Assembly: GCA_024400815.1 (NCBI GenBank)
Contig: JAKSMD010000010.1
Span: forward strand, 1-36,596
Source: Bacteroidales bacterium
GTDB taxonomy: Bacteria; Bacteroidota; Bacteroidia; Bacteroidales; WCHB1-69
Direction of reading: 5' to 3'
Length of the DNA stretch: 36,596 bases
Shown here: one piece after another, positions 10,253 to 17,525 of the stretch
How positions within the stretch are numbered: position 1 is the first letter of the stretch
How the letters are laid out: each line of letters starts with the position of its first letter
Notes under the pieces: model-generated
Databases searched by the model: none
The model's input: the letters and a program-made list of their open reading frames with translations, nothing else
Told to the model about the DNA's origin: nothing
Position numbers and translations under genes: made by a program

Positions 10253-10260
10253 CCCCCCCC
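10253..10260. repeat. C8 homopolymer tract in the divergent intergenic region
   Basis: Eight consecutive C follow CCT, between two divergent promoters. A similar CCT plus C9 tract lies at 15378-15386. Such tracts can change length by slippage, but this one is upstream of both -7 elements, so any effect is uncertain. Confidence 0.6.
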
Positions 10261-10324
10261 TTGCAAAGACATTCCTTCAATTACCGAATTTTTCAAATCA
10301 ATTTCATCCAAATAGTAAAAACAC

Positions 10325-10332
10325 TATTTTTG
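10325..10332 (+). promoter_or_regulatory. -7 promoter element for the 10358 gene
   Basis: TATTTTTG matches the TAnnTTTG consensus, 25 bp before the ATG at 10358, giving a short leader. It probably also serves the coupled EFR1 gene. Confidence 0.6.
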
Positions 10333-10357
10333 CGCCCTATTTCAAATTTACGAAACA

Positions 10358-10786
10358 ATGAGAATTATCGCTTTTATCATCGCATCGCTGCTGACCTTGT
10401 CGGTTTCCGCACAGCAGCTCAGCATGAACACCATAGCTCCGAAAACGGAGAAGACTTTAGACTACCAGTGGAACACAGCATCTGCACCGGCCACTTCTAT
10501 GCAGGTTGACCTCAAGCTCAACTCGCAGATGACAACGGGCCGCAACCTGCTGATTGCCGGCGGTTGCTGTCTTGGCGTTGGCGCTGCCATATTCCCCCTG
10601 GCCTACCTGTGCATTTCCGACTCGCCCGGCGCTCGCGAGTTGGGTGGTGTCTGCTCCATCGGCGGCGTCACGCTGATGGGCGCCTCCGTGCCGCTGTTCA
10701 TCGCCGGCTCCGTCCTGTATGTGAAAGGCAAAAAGAACAATTCCAACCTGTCCTTTACGGGCAATGGCGTCACCGTGCATTTCTAA
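10358..10786 (+). CDS. Small membrane protein of unknown function with signal peptide
   Basis: 142 residues. A signal peptide (about 1-19, ending VSAQ) is followed by a polar stretch to about residue 60 and two hydrophobic segments: about 67-85 (IAGGCCLGVGAAIFPLAYLC) and about 97-117, which is glycine-rich. A short basic segment (KGKKNN) follows the second one and the tail is polar. This looks like a small two-helix inner-membrane protein with its N-terminus exported. I recognise no family. Its stop codon ends at 10786 and the EFR1 ATG begins at 10788, so the two are almost certainly co-translated, but a redox role here is only suggested by that pairing. Confidence 0.7.
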   Translation: MRIIAFIIASLLTLSVSAQQLSMNTIAPKTEKTLDYQWNTASAPATSMQVDLKLNSQMTTGRNLLIAGGCCLGVGAAIFPLAYLCISDSPGARELGGVCSIGGVTLMGASVPLFIAGSVLYVKGKKNNSNLSFTGNGVTVHF

Positions 10787-10787
10787 G

Positions 10788-11600
10788 ATGGAGATTCAGC
10801 AAGTCATCGGCCTCTATTTCAGTCCCACGGGCGGCACACAAAAAATAGTAGCCGCCGCCGTCCACGCGTTGGCCGAGCGCTGGAGCGTTCCCTTCCAGAT
10901 GATTTCCTACACCACGCCCGCCGACCGGGAGAAAATAACCGCCATTCCGTCCAACGCATTGGTTGTGTGGGGCACGCCGGTATATGCCGGGCGCATTCCC
11001 AACAAGACGCTGCCGTTTGTAGATAATCTCATCCAGGGCAACGGCAATCCGCTCATCGCCATAGCCGTGTTTGGCGGAAGGCATTACGACAATACGCTGT
11101 CGGAAATGGTGCTCAAGGCGCGCCAGGGCGGTCTGCGTCCTATTGGAGCCGCCGCGATGGTGTGCCGACACGTATTCTCCAAAACCTTGTCAAAGGGTAG
11201 GCCCACGGAAGATGACCTCCAACAGTTGAGAGATTTTGTAACGAAACTTCAAATCGACGATGGGAAGGAGTTGTCCGTGCCTGGCGAGCCGGTTCCGCAA
11301 ACTTACTACACGCCCTTAAAAGAGGATTTTCAGCCAACCAAGTTCCTGAAAAGCAAGCCGCAGTTAGACGAAGCGTTGTGCATTCGTTGCGGCCAATGCG
11401 TGCGGGTATGTCCATTAGGGAGCATCCGCTGGGCGGATAAATTTCCCGTTTTTGAAGGCACCTGCATCAAATGCCAGGCCTGCATCCTCAATTGCCAACA
11501 ACGGGCACTCCGTATGGAAGATGCGGACTTCCTGTCGCACGTCCGGATGCTGGAAACGAATGTGGCGGAGGGAAGGGAGAATGAGTTTTATGGATTATAA
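10788..11600 (+). CDS. EFR1-family flavodoxin/ferredoxin fusion protein
   Basis: 270 residues from ATG 10788, chosen because it directly follows the previous stop; a further upstream start would overlap that gene. The N-terminal half is flavodoxin-like, with the FMN phosphate loop SPTGGTQ at residues 12-18 and the GTPVYAGRIP segment near 62-71. The C-terminal half carries two 4Fe-4S motifs, CIRCGQCVRVCP (Cys 198, 201, 204, 208) and CIKCQACILNC (Cys 226, 229, 232, 236). This is the architecture of EFR1-type ferredoxins: a cytoplasmic electron carrier combining FMN and two clusters. The physiological partner is unknown. The last 33 codons are duplicated in a second, truncated copy at 13287-13385. 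Confidence 0.9.
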   Translation: MEIQQVIGLYFSPTGGTQKIVAAAVHALAERWSVPFQMISYTTPADREKITAIPSNALVVWGTPVYAGRIPNKTLPFVDNLIQGNGNPLIAIAVFGGRHYDNTLSEMVLKARQGGLRPIGAAAMVCRHVFSKTLSKGRPTEDDLQQLRDFVTKLQIDDGKELSVPGEPVPQTYYTPLKEDFQPTKFLKSKPQLDEALCIRCGQCVRVCPLGSIRWADKFPVFEGTCIKCQACILNCQQRALRMEDADFLSHVRMLETNVAEGRENEFYGL

Positions 11601-11930
11601 TTAAGAAACGAAGGTATGGGATGTGAGTTCTTTCCAAATCCAATTTCTATTATGCCATATTGGAAGAAACTTGATTGAGATTTTTCCAAAATCTATATGT
11701 TTTATATGTTTTGGAAGAAACGGTAATCGTATCTGTATGATGTTTATAGGCGACGGAGCAAAACCATAAAGCACAATTTTGAGGCGAGCAGTCAAAATTT
11801 GGGCATAAAGAAAATTTAGTAATTTTGCAGCTCAAAATTAAGATGAAAAATTGGTCATAATGTGGTTAAGGATTCTATACGCTTTATGGCAAAAATGAAT
11901 TGATAGAATCCATCAATAAGATACAGTAAA
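11601..11930 (-). pseudogene. Gene-free stretch with a decayed relative of the 13434-13991 gene
   Basis: No intact gene is seen in these 330 bp. On the minus strand 11714-11751 matches 13751-13788, inside the membrane-protein gene, at 35 of 38 bases, with weaker similarity continuing to about 11772. Translated, it reads YKHHTDTITVSS against YKHRTDTITISS there. The rest of the frame does not follow the intact protein, so this is a remnant. It lies just after the intact EFR1 gene, as the intact membrane-protein gene lies just after the EFR1 fragment, so the whole pair seems to have been duplicated. A -7 element for the next gene is at 11820-11827. Confidence 0.5.
11820..11827 (+). promoter_or_regulatory. 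-7 promoter element for the lipoprotein gene
   Basis: TAATTTTG fits TAnnTTTG and lies about 100 bp before the ATG at 11931. Confidence 0.45.
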
Positions 11931-12428
11931 ATGAAAAAACTTTTCTACACGTTCATTCTCTTTGCATTTGCAGCAATAGCATTTACAGCTTGCAAACCTG
12001 ATCCGATTATCAAAGGTTCATACGAATTTTTCGAGCCCATCATGAACTGGAATTCTTCAGAAGCAGAGGTGCGCAACCAAATGAATTCTATGAGTGGGTG
12101 GACAGAAAAACCTGAAAATGAAGAAGCAAATGAATTATGCTACATTCATGAGAAAACGCAAGCAGATATGAGATACAAATTTGATAATGACAAACTTGTT
12201 AGCAGTAGTGTTACGTATTTCAGTTGCAATGACAAATTTGAACAAATGAAGAGCGACTGGACCAACAAATTGAATCTGGATTGGACATCAGAAACATTTG
12301 CTGGAATGACGTATTATAAGGCAGAGTGCGAGCCGAGTCATTGTGAAGTTATAATACAAGCAAATACAAACGCGGGTGTTGATTATATGACTATCGACTT
12401 CAACTACTTAGAATTCTTTTTCAAGTAA
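11931..12428 (+). CDS. Predicted lipoprotein of unknown function
   Basis: 165 residues. The N-terminus is a lipoprotein signal peptide with basic start MKKLF, a hydrophobic core, and the lipobox FTAC with Cys21 as the expected lipidation site. The mature part is acidic and aromatic-rich, with no catalytic motif I recognise. Segments such as SEAEVRNQM and ADMRYKFDNDKL suggest a compact alpha/beta fold that compares observed and expected values, as in many Bacteroidota periplasmic lipoproteins, but I cannot name a family. It ends 59 bp before a strong bidirectional terminator and converges with the truncated gene at 12542. It lies inside the segment bracketed by EFR1 tails and may be part of transferred DNA. 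Confidence 0.75.
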   Translation: MKKLFYTFILFAFAAIAFTACKPDPIIKGSYEFFEPIMNWNSSEAEVRNQMNSMSGWTEKPENEEANELCYIHEKTQADMRYKFDNDKLVSSSVTYFSCNDKFEQMKSDWTNKLNLDWTSETFAGMTYYKAECEPSHCEVIIQANTNAGVDYMTIDFNYLEFFFK

Positions 12429-12486
12429 AAAGAATCCATAACATTTCATCTTCATATCATTGGCGGTATGGGGGATGAAAAAATTT

Positions 12487-12523
12487 AGGACGGTTTATCT
12501 ATTTCTAAAAGATAAACCGTCCT
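12487..12523. terminator. Bidirectional rho-independent terminator
   Basis: A perfect 14-bp stem (12487-12500 with 12510-12523) has loop ATTTCTAAA, followed by TTTT on the plus strand and an A/T-rich tail on the minus strand. It sits between two convergent genes. Confidence 0.9.
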
Positions 12524-12541
12524 TTTGTATTTCATCGCAGC

Positions 12542-13297
12542 TTATAATGTCCTTTCTCCCCAAGTGGTGTGTATGTTGCTGACCTTTAGAAGGAAACGGA
12601 AAATCTGATTATTAGGACCGACTATTTCGGAGAATTTGGCATTGTATTGCATTGAGGTGCGATGCTCGCCCACCCACCAGGTTCCATCGGTCATAGGTAT
12701 ATCATATTCTAATATGTTCGGAATGTTGTCAAAGTCTGTTTCTTTCAACAGGGATAAAAAATCGCTATATTGTTTTTTGGTAAATATTTTATGCCCTCTT
12801 TCCATAACAAAACTTCCCTTCTCGTCCTTTTTATTGACGATGTAACTTCTCTTTACCCAGTAAAGCTTGGCCTTTCCTTTTTGCATAGTAACGCGAATGA
12901 CTACAGAGGGATCAAATGAAGGCAGAAATGCAAACCGATAGACCTCTGTGTTTTCGGGAAGATCCATATTATACAAAACGGGTTCTTCCATTTCTCGAAG
13001 GGATTCTGAAATATAGAAACCACGCCAAAAAGAACTACTATATGCTCTGCTATAATCGGTAGTCATGTCTAAGGTTGCGTCATTCTTTCGGTTGATAAAT
13101 TGACTGGCGGGATAATGAGTCGGAAACGGATTAGTATCTGGAAGTACAACCATTGAGTTATGTGGCAGATGCAGATACTGTTCCAGTTGTCTGGTGGGGA
13201 AATACATATCGCCCGCCATCTCTATTTCCGGCTGCATCTGCCAAGCCTGATAGAAATATCGCAGGGCACTGTCCGCAGGATTTATCACAACGGGCAC
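12542..13297 (-). CDS. Hypothetical protein, probably missing its true N-terminus
   Basis: The frame gives up to 251 residues from a GTG at 13297. There is no signal peptide and no -7 element upstream, and the frame stays open without an ATG to about 13430, through the antisense of the EFR1 fragment. Homology to the EFR1 tail begins at 13287, so the first codons derive from the junction. I therefore read this as a gene whose 5' part was removed by a deletion, leaving the C-terminal portion. The remaining protein is rich in aromatic and charged residues (FWRGFYIS, KLYWVKRSYIV, TWWVGEH) and resembles Bacteroidota secreted or periplasmic hypotheticals. No family is recognised. It may be a pseudogene. 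Confidence 0.55.
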   Translation of the reverse strand: MPVVINPADSALRYFYQAWQMQPEIEMAGDMYFPTRQLEQYLHLPHNSMVVLPDTNPFPTHYPASQFINRKNDATLDMTTDYSRAYSSSFWRGFYISESLREMEEPVLYNMDLPENTEVYRFAFLPSFDPSVVIRVTMQKGKAKLYWVKRSYIVNKKDEKGSFVMERGHKIFTKKQYSDFLSLLKETDFDNIPNILEYDIPMTDGTWWVGEHRTSMQYNAKFSEIVGPNNQIFRFLLKVSNIHTTWGERTL

Positions 13298-13385
13298 TCC
13301 GTATGGAAGACGCGGATTTCCTGTCGCACGTGCGGATGTTGGAAACGAACGTGGCGGAGGGAAGGAACAATGAGTTCTATGGTTA
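13287..13385 (+). pseudogene. 3' fragment of a second EFR1-family gene
   Basis: The fragment starts at ACAACGGGCACTCCG and matches the last 33 codons of the intact EFR1 gene (11498 onward). Within the shared codons there are seven synonymous changes and one amino-acid change (E to N), and a stop (TAG) at the equivalent place. This pattern shows the copy was under protein-level selection for some time after the two diverged, so it is the tail of a once functional paralogue or foreign allele, later cut at 13286/13287. It has no start or promoter of its own. Confidence 0.85.
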
Positions 13386-13411
13386 GTGAACTGTGAGCAG
13401 TGAACAGTGAT
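13386..13411. repeat. Short degenerate intergenic repeat of the GTGAAC type
   Basis: Iterations of GTGAAC, GTGAGC and GTGAACAGTGA directly follow the EFR1 fragment. Beyond them AATTAAGAAATGAAGG resembles the sequence after the intact EFR1 gene, so these roughly 25 bp look inserted or expanded in this copy. Confidence 0.5.
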
Positions 13412-13433
13412 TAGAAATTAAGAAATGAAGGGG

Positions 13434-13991
13434 TTAATCTTCCAAGATGTCGGGATTCTTGAAAGCCTTTTTCTCTTGCGTCCTTCCCCATTCACATTCT
13501 TTGTATAGGTTGATTTCCTTGATGATGGACATTTCATTGAAATAACAGCAGAGAGTAATGTAGAATACTTCTCCTGTCTTTATTTTGACAAACAAGGCAT
13601 TAGGCCATTTTGCATTATTTTGATAAGTATATTTTATCCATTCTATTTCATCCCAAGCCAACGATTTACTGACGCATTCGTGACCAAAGCCTCCAAAGTT
13701 TAATCGTTTACCATTTCCGCAAAGGTATGCTCCACAAAAAGAGAGTCCAAACGAAGAAATGGTAATCGTGTCTGTACGATGTTTATAGGCAATAAAGCTA
13801 ACCATAAAACCGATGGAAGCCCAAGATAGCAATAATAGGATTAAGACAGCTACACCCTCAAACTCATTCCGTTTGACTAATGAAATAGCAAACACAAGTA
13901 TAGCGGGTGCTATGAAGAACAACACGCCAAACAGATAGTTGAAATAGTGGGACCTGTGGGTTGAAAAGGTTTTAGAGGAAGAATCGGTCAT
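13434..13991 (-). CDS. Two-helix membrane protein with a PH-like C-terminal region
   Basis: 185 residues. The start is a polar cytoplasmic stretch. Two hydrophobic segments follow, about 17-39 (YLFGVLFFIAPAILVFAISL) and about 46-66 (VAVLILLLLSWASIGFMVSF). The remainder, beginning YKHRTDTITISSFGLSF and including LAWDEIEWIKY, resembles the bacterial PH-like domains that follow two transmembrane helices; this is a fold impression, not a database match. The ATG at 13991 directly abuts the stop codon of the upstream ATPase gene, so translation is probably coupled. A decayed copy of part of this gene lies at 11714-11772. No function can be given. Confidence 0.75.
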   Translation of the reverse strand: MTDSSSKTFSTHRSHYFNYLFGVLFFIAPAILVFAISLVKRNEFEGVAVLILLLLSWASIGFMVSFIAYKHRTDTITISSFGLSFCGAYLCGNGKRLNFGGFGHECVSKSLAWDEIEWIKYTYQNNAKWPNALFVKIKTGEVFYITLCCYFNEMSIIKEINLYKECEWGRTQEKKAFKNPDILED

Positions 13992-15230
13992 TTATATCTG
14001 ATAAAATGGTATTACTTTGATGTTAAATCCCCGCACTTCCATAATGCGATGCTCGTTGTAGGTGACGATAATCAAATTGTCACAATGCAATTCTTCTGCA
14101 CAATCTATAAGTGCATCTACTTCACGATTAGCGGTTTTGGGAGAAGAAAGGTCATAACAAACCTGGATAAGTTGCTCAACTTTATTGCCTGTCCTCGTTA
14201 CAAAGTCTATTTCCTTATCATTTCGTGATCGATAGTAAAAGAGCGTCTTGCCTGTCTCATAACCACGGCGAACCAATTCTACAAATACAAGATTTTCCAA
14301 CAATCGACCAATATTTTCACTAAGATTGAGGGCAGAAGATTGGATGAAACCATTATCAACCACATAGATTTTTTGGGCGGCCTTTTTCATCAACTTCAAC
14401 TTGTTGTTGAATCGAGGAAGATAATAGAACAGATAAGGCTCGTGCAGATATTCGCAGAACTTGCGCGTAGTGGCCACACTGGATATTCCAAGTTCCAATG
14501 CCAAACTGTTTGCTGTAAATGGATTACAGAAATTGGAAATCAGATAATTTGCCACATTGTTCAAATCCGAAGTATTTCGAACTTTATGCCGTTGAACGAT
14601 ATCCTTCCAAATAATACTATCGTAAAGGGTCCCTAAATAATTTTTAACCAGATTACGCGAATTCAATGTCTCTGGAAATCCGCCATTGCGTAAATAATCA
14701 TCTGCCACCAGTCGTGCTTTAGAATTCTGTTCTTCACTTTCTTCATTCTTGACCTGATTGAAGGCAAACATTTCCCAAAGACTGAATGGAAGTATTTCAA
14801 GAGGAATATATCGGCCAGTGAGTACTGTCGCCATCTCACTGGATAGCATGTTGGCATTACTGCCGGTAATCACCATATTGAAGCCATTTCGATATAATTT
14901 ACTGACCCATAAGTCCCATTGGGGAAGATTTTGAACCTCATCTAACAATAGGTACTTATAGCCCGGATAAATTTCGTCAAGCAAATGCATAACCAAATCT
15001 TCATCCCACTTTGACAATAAAGCAGCATCATCAAAGTTCAAATAAGCGCAATTTTCATCACGCAACATCAACAAAGCAAACACGGATTTTCCTGCTCGAC
15101 GTGGTCCCATAATCAATTTGATATAAGGACTTTTCAAATAGTCTTGATTAAAACGAGTCTGTCTTTGTAAATAGGGTTGCAACATCAAACGATTTCGTTC
15201 TTCTCGTTGGGCTAACAATATGTTCTTCAT
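13992..15230 (-). CDS. AAA ATPase with C-terminal DUF4143 domain (first of two)
   Basis: 412 residues from ATG 15230; a TTG four codons upstream is less likely. Walker A is GPRRAGKS (42-49), Walker B is YLLLDEVQ (about 93-100), and a sensor-1-like TGSN follows at 122-125. The C-terminal part is DUF4143 and contains a winged-helix-like middle (NSLALELGISSVATTRKFCEYL) and the segment YYRSRNDKEIDFV. The neighbouring strand reads LIQVCYDL rather than the ExK seen in the second ATPase at 23621. These proteins are abundant in Bacteroidales and mostly uncharacterised. Four TATTGAATA-like palindromes and a -7 element lie directly upstream. The gene is coupled to a membrane protein downstream. Confidence 0.9.
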   Translation of the reverse strand: MKNILLAQREERNRLMLQPYLQRQTRFNQDYLKSPYIKLIMGPRRAGKSVFALLMLRDENCAYLNFDDAALLSKWDEDLVMHLLDEIYPGYKYLLLDEVQNLPQWDLWVSKLYRNGFNMVITGSNANMLSSEMATVLTGRYIPLEILPFSLWEMFAFNQVKNEESEEQNSKARLVADDYLRNGGFPETLNSRNLVKNYLGTLYDSIIWKDIVQRHKVRNTSDLNNVANYLISNFCNPFTANSLALELGISSVATTRKFCEYLHEPYLFYYLPRFNNKLKLMKKAAQKIYVVDNGFIQSSALNLSENIGRLLENLVFVELVRRGYETGKTLFYYRSRNDKEIDFVTRTGNKVEQLIQVCYDLSSPKTANREVDALIDCAEELHCDNLIIVTYNEHRIMEVRGFNIKVIPFYQI

Positions 15231-15273
15231 AGTGGTATCCAATATTATTATTATTCACCATCTTTTGTGCCCG

Positions 15274-15281
15274 CAAAAATA
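15274..15281 (-). promoter_or_regulatory. -7 promoter element for ATPase gene at 13992-15230
   Basis: The minus strand reads TATTTTTG (TAnnTTTG). The closest palindrome copy (15289-15297) is only 7 bp upstream, where the rest of the promoter would sit. Confidence 0.65.
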
Positions 15282-15288
15282 AGAATAA

Positions 15289-15360
15289 TATTCAATAAAA
15301 CCATTGCTATTGAATAAAAATACCGTTTTTTATTCAATAGCATTAGATTTAATGAATAAA
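15289..15360. promoter_or_regulatory. Cluster of TATTGAATA palindromes, possible operator
   Basis: Copies of TATTCAATA/TATTGAATA lie at 15289-15297, 15308-15316 and 15331-15339, with a degenerate one near 15351-15359. The middle two are arms of a perfect 16-bp inverted repeat (15305-15320 with 15327-15342, 6-bp loop). They lie just upstream of the ATPase -7 element, the position expected for an operator. A role as an RNA hairpin is less likely because they precede the predicted transcription start. Confidence 0.6.
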
Positions 15361-15377
15361 TTGTACGCTTACGACCT

Positions 15378-15386
15378 CCCCCCCCC
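15378..15386. repeat. C9 homopolymer tract
   Basis: Nine C preceded by CCT lie between the amn stop and the ATPase promoter. It resembles the C8 tract at 10253-10260. Confidence 0.6.
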
Positions 15387-15438
15387 ACTTGGTGAATGCG
15401 TATCTGTCCTTTAGAATAAAATAGGGGAATTTCCTTCT

Positions 15439-16239
15439 CTACTCTTTCGGCGGCACCTCGTAGTAGTCGTACTTCAAGTGTTTCACCGTAATGCCCTTGT
15501 TGATTAACTGCTTCAGGGAGTCGATGCCGATTTTCAGATGGCGCATACTGTAATTGCTGCTGACCATTTTATCGGACTGCTCGGTTTTGATGCCATCGGG
15601 GAGTGTGGGTTGGTCGGAAACCATAAGGATGGCACCGGTTGGAATGCGGTTGTAAAAACCGACGGAGAATAGGGTGGCGGTCTCCATATCGACTGCCGTT
15701 GCACGGATGTCGCTAAGGTATTTTTTGAACTTGTCATCGTGTTCCCATACACGGCGGTTGGTCGTATAGACCGTTCCGGTCCAGTAGTCCAAACCATAAT
15801 CGCGAATAGTGGTGGAGATAGCCTTCTCCATATTGAACGCTGGCAAGGCGGGAACCTCAGCCGGGAAATAGTCCAGAGACGTACCCTCTCCACGGATGCC
15901 GGCAATCGGGAGGAGCAATTCGCCTATGCCGATGTAGGATTTCAAGCTGCCGCATTTGCCTAAAAACAGCACGGCTTTCGGCTTGATGGCAGTCAGCAAA
16001 TCCATAATGGTGGCGGCATTCGGACTGCCCATAGTGAAATTGATGATGGTGATGTCATCTTTGGTGGCACACTTCATCGGGCGACCCTCCCCACGCACTT
16101 CCACGCCCATCAACTCGGCGAAGTTCTGCACATAATCTTGAAAATTCGTCAACAATATATATCTACCGAATTCTTCCAACTGCACACCCGTATATCTTGG
16201 CAGCCAGTTACTTACTATATCTTCTTTTGTCTTTAACAT
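15439..16239 (-). CDS. amn: AMP nucleosidase
   Basis: 266 residues, the short form found in Bacteroidota rather than the longer enterobacterial enzyme. It hydrolyses AMP to adenine and ribose 5-phosphate in the cytoplasm, linking purine salvage and adenylate balance. The phosphorylase-like fold is visible: NFTMGSPNAATIMDLL and VLFLGKCGSL (beta-strand/glycine loop of PNP/UDP phosphorylases), TTNRRVWEHDD, and the substrate-binding AVDMETATLFSVG. SDQPTLPDGIKTEQSD near residue 210 is characteristic of this subfamily. It lies about 100 bp after the hydrolase/5'-nucleotidase fusion, another gene with a predicted nucleotide-degrading domain, which is a suggestive pairing. No clear -7 element is seen; the upstream gap is filled by simple repeats. 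Confidence 0.92.
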   Translation of the reverse strand: MLKTKEDIVSNWLPRYTGVQLEEFGRYILLTNFQDYVQNFAELMGVEVRGEGRPMKCATKDDITIINFTMGSPNAATIMDLLTAIKPKAVLFLGKCGSLKSYIGIGELLLPIAGIRGEGTSLDYFPAEVPALPAFNMEKAISTTIRDYGLDYWTGTVYTTNRRVWEHDDKFKKYLSDIRATAVDMETATLFSVGFYNRIPTGAILMVSDQPTLPDGIKTEQSDKMVSSNYSMRHLKIGIDSLKQLINKGITVKHLKYDYYEVPPKE

Positions 16240-16270
16240 ATTTACTATTTTTTGCTTTTAGCCATTCTAG

Positions 16271-16350
16271 ACTTTGACTTTTGACTTTAACTTTGACTTT
16301 TGGATTCTCCCCACTTGAAACTTGAAACTACTTCTAACTTCTCACTTCTC
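16271..16350. repeat. Degenerate ACTTTGACTTTTGA / ACTTCTAACTTCTC intergenic repeats
   Basis: Two blocks are seen: ACTTTGACTTTTGACTTT variants (16271-16301) and ACTTGAAA/ACTTCTAACTTCTCACTT variants (16313-16350). The second block overlaps the last codons and stop of the fusion gene. They resemble scattered low-complexity intergenic repeats I know from other Bacteroidota genomes. Confidence 0.55.
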
Positions 16351-17472
16351 CGCAAGCAGGTACCTCAGCACACTGTCCCAATCGGGAAAGAGTTTGTTTT
16401 GAGGGCCAAATGGGATGACGGTTCCTGTGAACTTGTCGGCACCACATTTGGTAGGACGATCATCGATGAGGAATTCGCCCATATTGAGTTCCTTGCGATG
16501 GGAAATGATAAGTCGTTTATACGCCGGGGAGTCCGCATTGCGACCGAAATAGCGCTGCACCCAGGCCTTCTTATCGTCGCAGGCGGTCAGGTTGCGCCAG
16601 GAAGCGGTGGTCAGGATATAAACGTCAAAGTGTTTTGACAACTTGATGAAGGCGTCAATAGCGCCAGGCATCGGGTCCATCAGACTGAAAATGTGCGGGG
16701 CCTCATCGATGCAGCCGTTGAATTTGATTCTGGTGACGGGGTCCAGACGACGTTTGCCGCTGTCGAAATCCACCAGCGTGCCGTCCATATCGAAGTAAAG
16801 GATGGGCTTTTTGCTCGGATCCGGATTGTGATACGGCCGGGCAGGGTCGGCAAGATTGGTTTGCGGGGGCTTCGGAGCCTCTGGTTTGCGGTTGGCTTCC
16901 ACCTTGTCAAAATAGGCCATCGCCTGCTGCATACTGTCGCGAAGCACCTCCTCGGCCAGATGAGAATGGCCGCCTTCCACCCAAATGCAGTTGGAACCGT
17001 CCGCAGCACCGTAAGTGTTGACGAAGAAGTCGTGATAGTGCAGCAGTTCGTCATTCTTGGCAAAGATGCCGAACAACTTGTCGGGACTGTTTTCCTCGTG
17101 GCGATGATAGATGTTGAACTCTATTGCCTCGCAATATTCGAGCGCCCGATAGGGAATTTCATCCAGCTTAGGCAGTTCTCGGGAAGGGAAACAGCAGGGA
17201 TTTATCAAAATCTTATTGACCATAAGTCTGTTTTGACTTCTTACCGCCTTTAGAAAAAGATTGTAAATGCAGCCCAAAGAAGAAGATACCACCGTGTCAA
17301 TTTCGAATTGCTTGAGCAGGTGGACAATCTTATGGCGGGTTGCATCCGCATCTAAAAGGTCGAAGGATTCCAAAATCCAATTGTACTGAGGGAAAAGATT
17401 CTTCAACGTGTTGCCACAGTAAGAATTCTTATCGCTGTTAAAACCGTGAATGTAAAGGATATTGTGAGTCAT
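16342..17472 (-). CDS. Fusion of YqiA-like alpha/beta hydrolase and 5'(3')-deoxyribonucleotidase
   Basis: 376 residues from ATG 17472 (MTHNILYIHGFN); the longer upstream frame lacks a better start. Residues 1-190 match the UPF0227/YqiA esterase pattern: YIHGFNS (7-13), nucleophile elbow SSSLG with probable Ser65, FAKND with Asp141, and GGHSH with His169. A proline-rich linker (about 195-222) leads to a HAD domain of the NT5C type: DMDGTLVDF (Asp228 and Asp230), ILTTASW (286-292) and EFLIDDRPTKCG with Asp337/Asp338. The two activities would be an esterase and dephosphorylation of (deoxy)nucleoside monophosphates. All expected catalytic residues appear present in both halves. The gene follows the small Smr gene by 53 bp and precedes amn. 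Confidence 0.85.
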   Translation of the reverse strand: MTHNILYIHGFNSDKNSYCGNTLKNLFPQYNWILESFDLLDADATRHKIVHLLKQFEIDTVVSSSLGCIYNLFLKAVRSQNRLMVNKILINPCCFPSRELPKLDEIPYRALEYCEAIEFNIYHRHEENSPDKLFGIFAKNDELLHYHDFFVNTYGAADGSNCIWVEGGHSHLAEEVLRDSMQQAMAYFDKVEANRKPEAPKPPQTNLADPARPYHNPDPSKKPILYFDMDGTLVDFDSGKRRLDPVTRIKFNGCIDEAPHIFSLMDPMPGAIDAFIKLSKHFDVYILTTASWRNLTACDDKKAWVQRYFGRNADSPAYKRLIISHRKELNMGEFLIDDRPTKCGADKFTGTVIPFGPQNKLFPDWDSVLRYLLAEK

Positions 17473-17525
17473 AAATAATTGATATTCAAATTTTAAGTCA
17501 ACTTGGCGAAATTTCGAGTATGATT

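Noticed and set aside
13153..13396. Two plus-strand frames of about 78 codons covering the EFR1 fragment
   Set aside because: Only the last ~33 codons of one frame match EFR1; the rest is antisense to the truncated gene. Treated as a pseudogene fragment instead.
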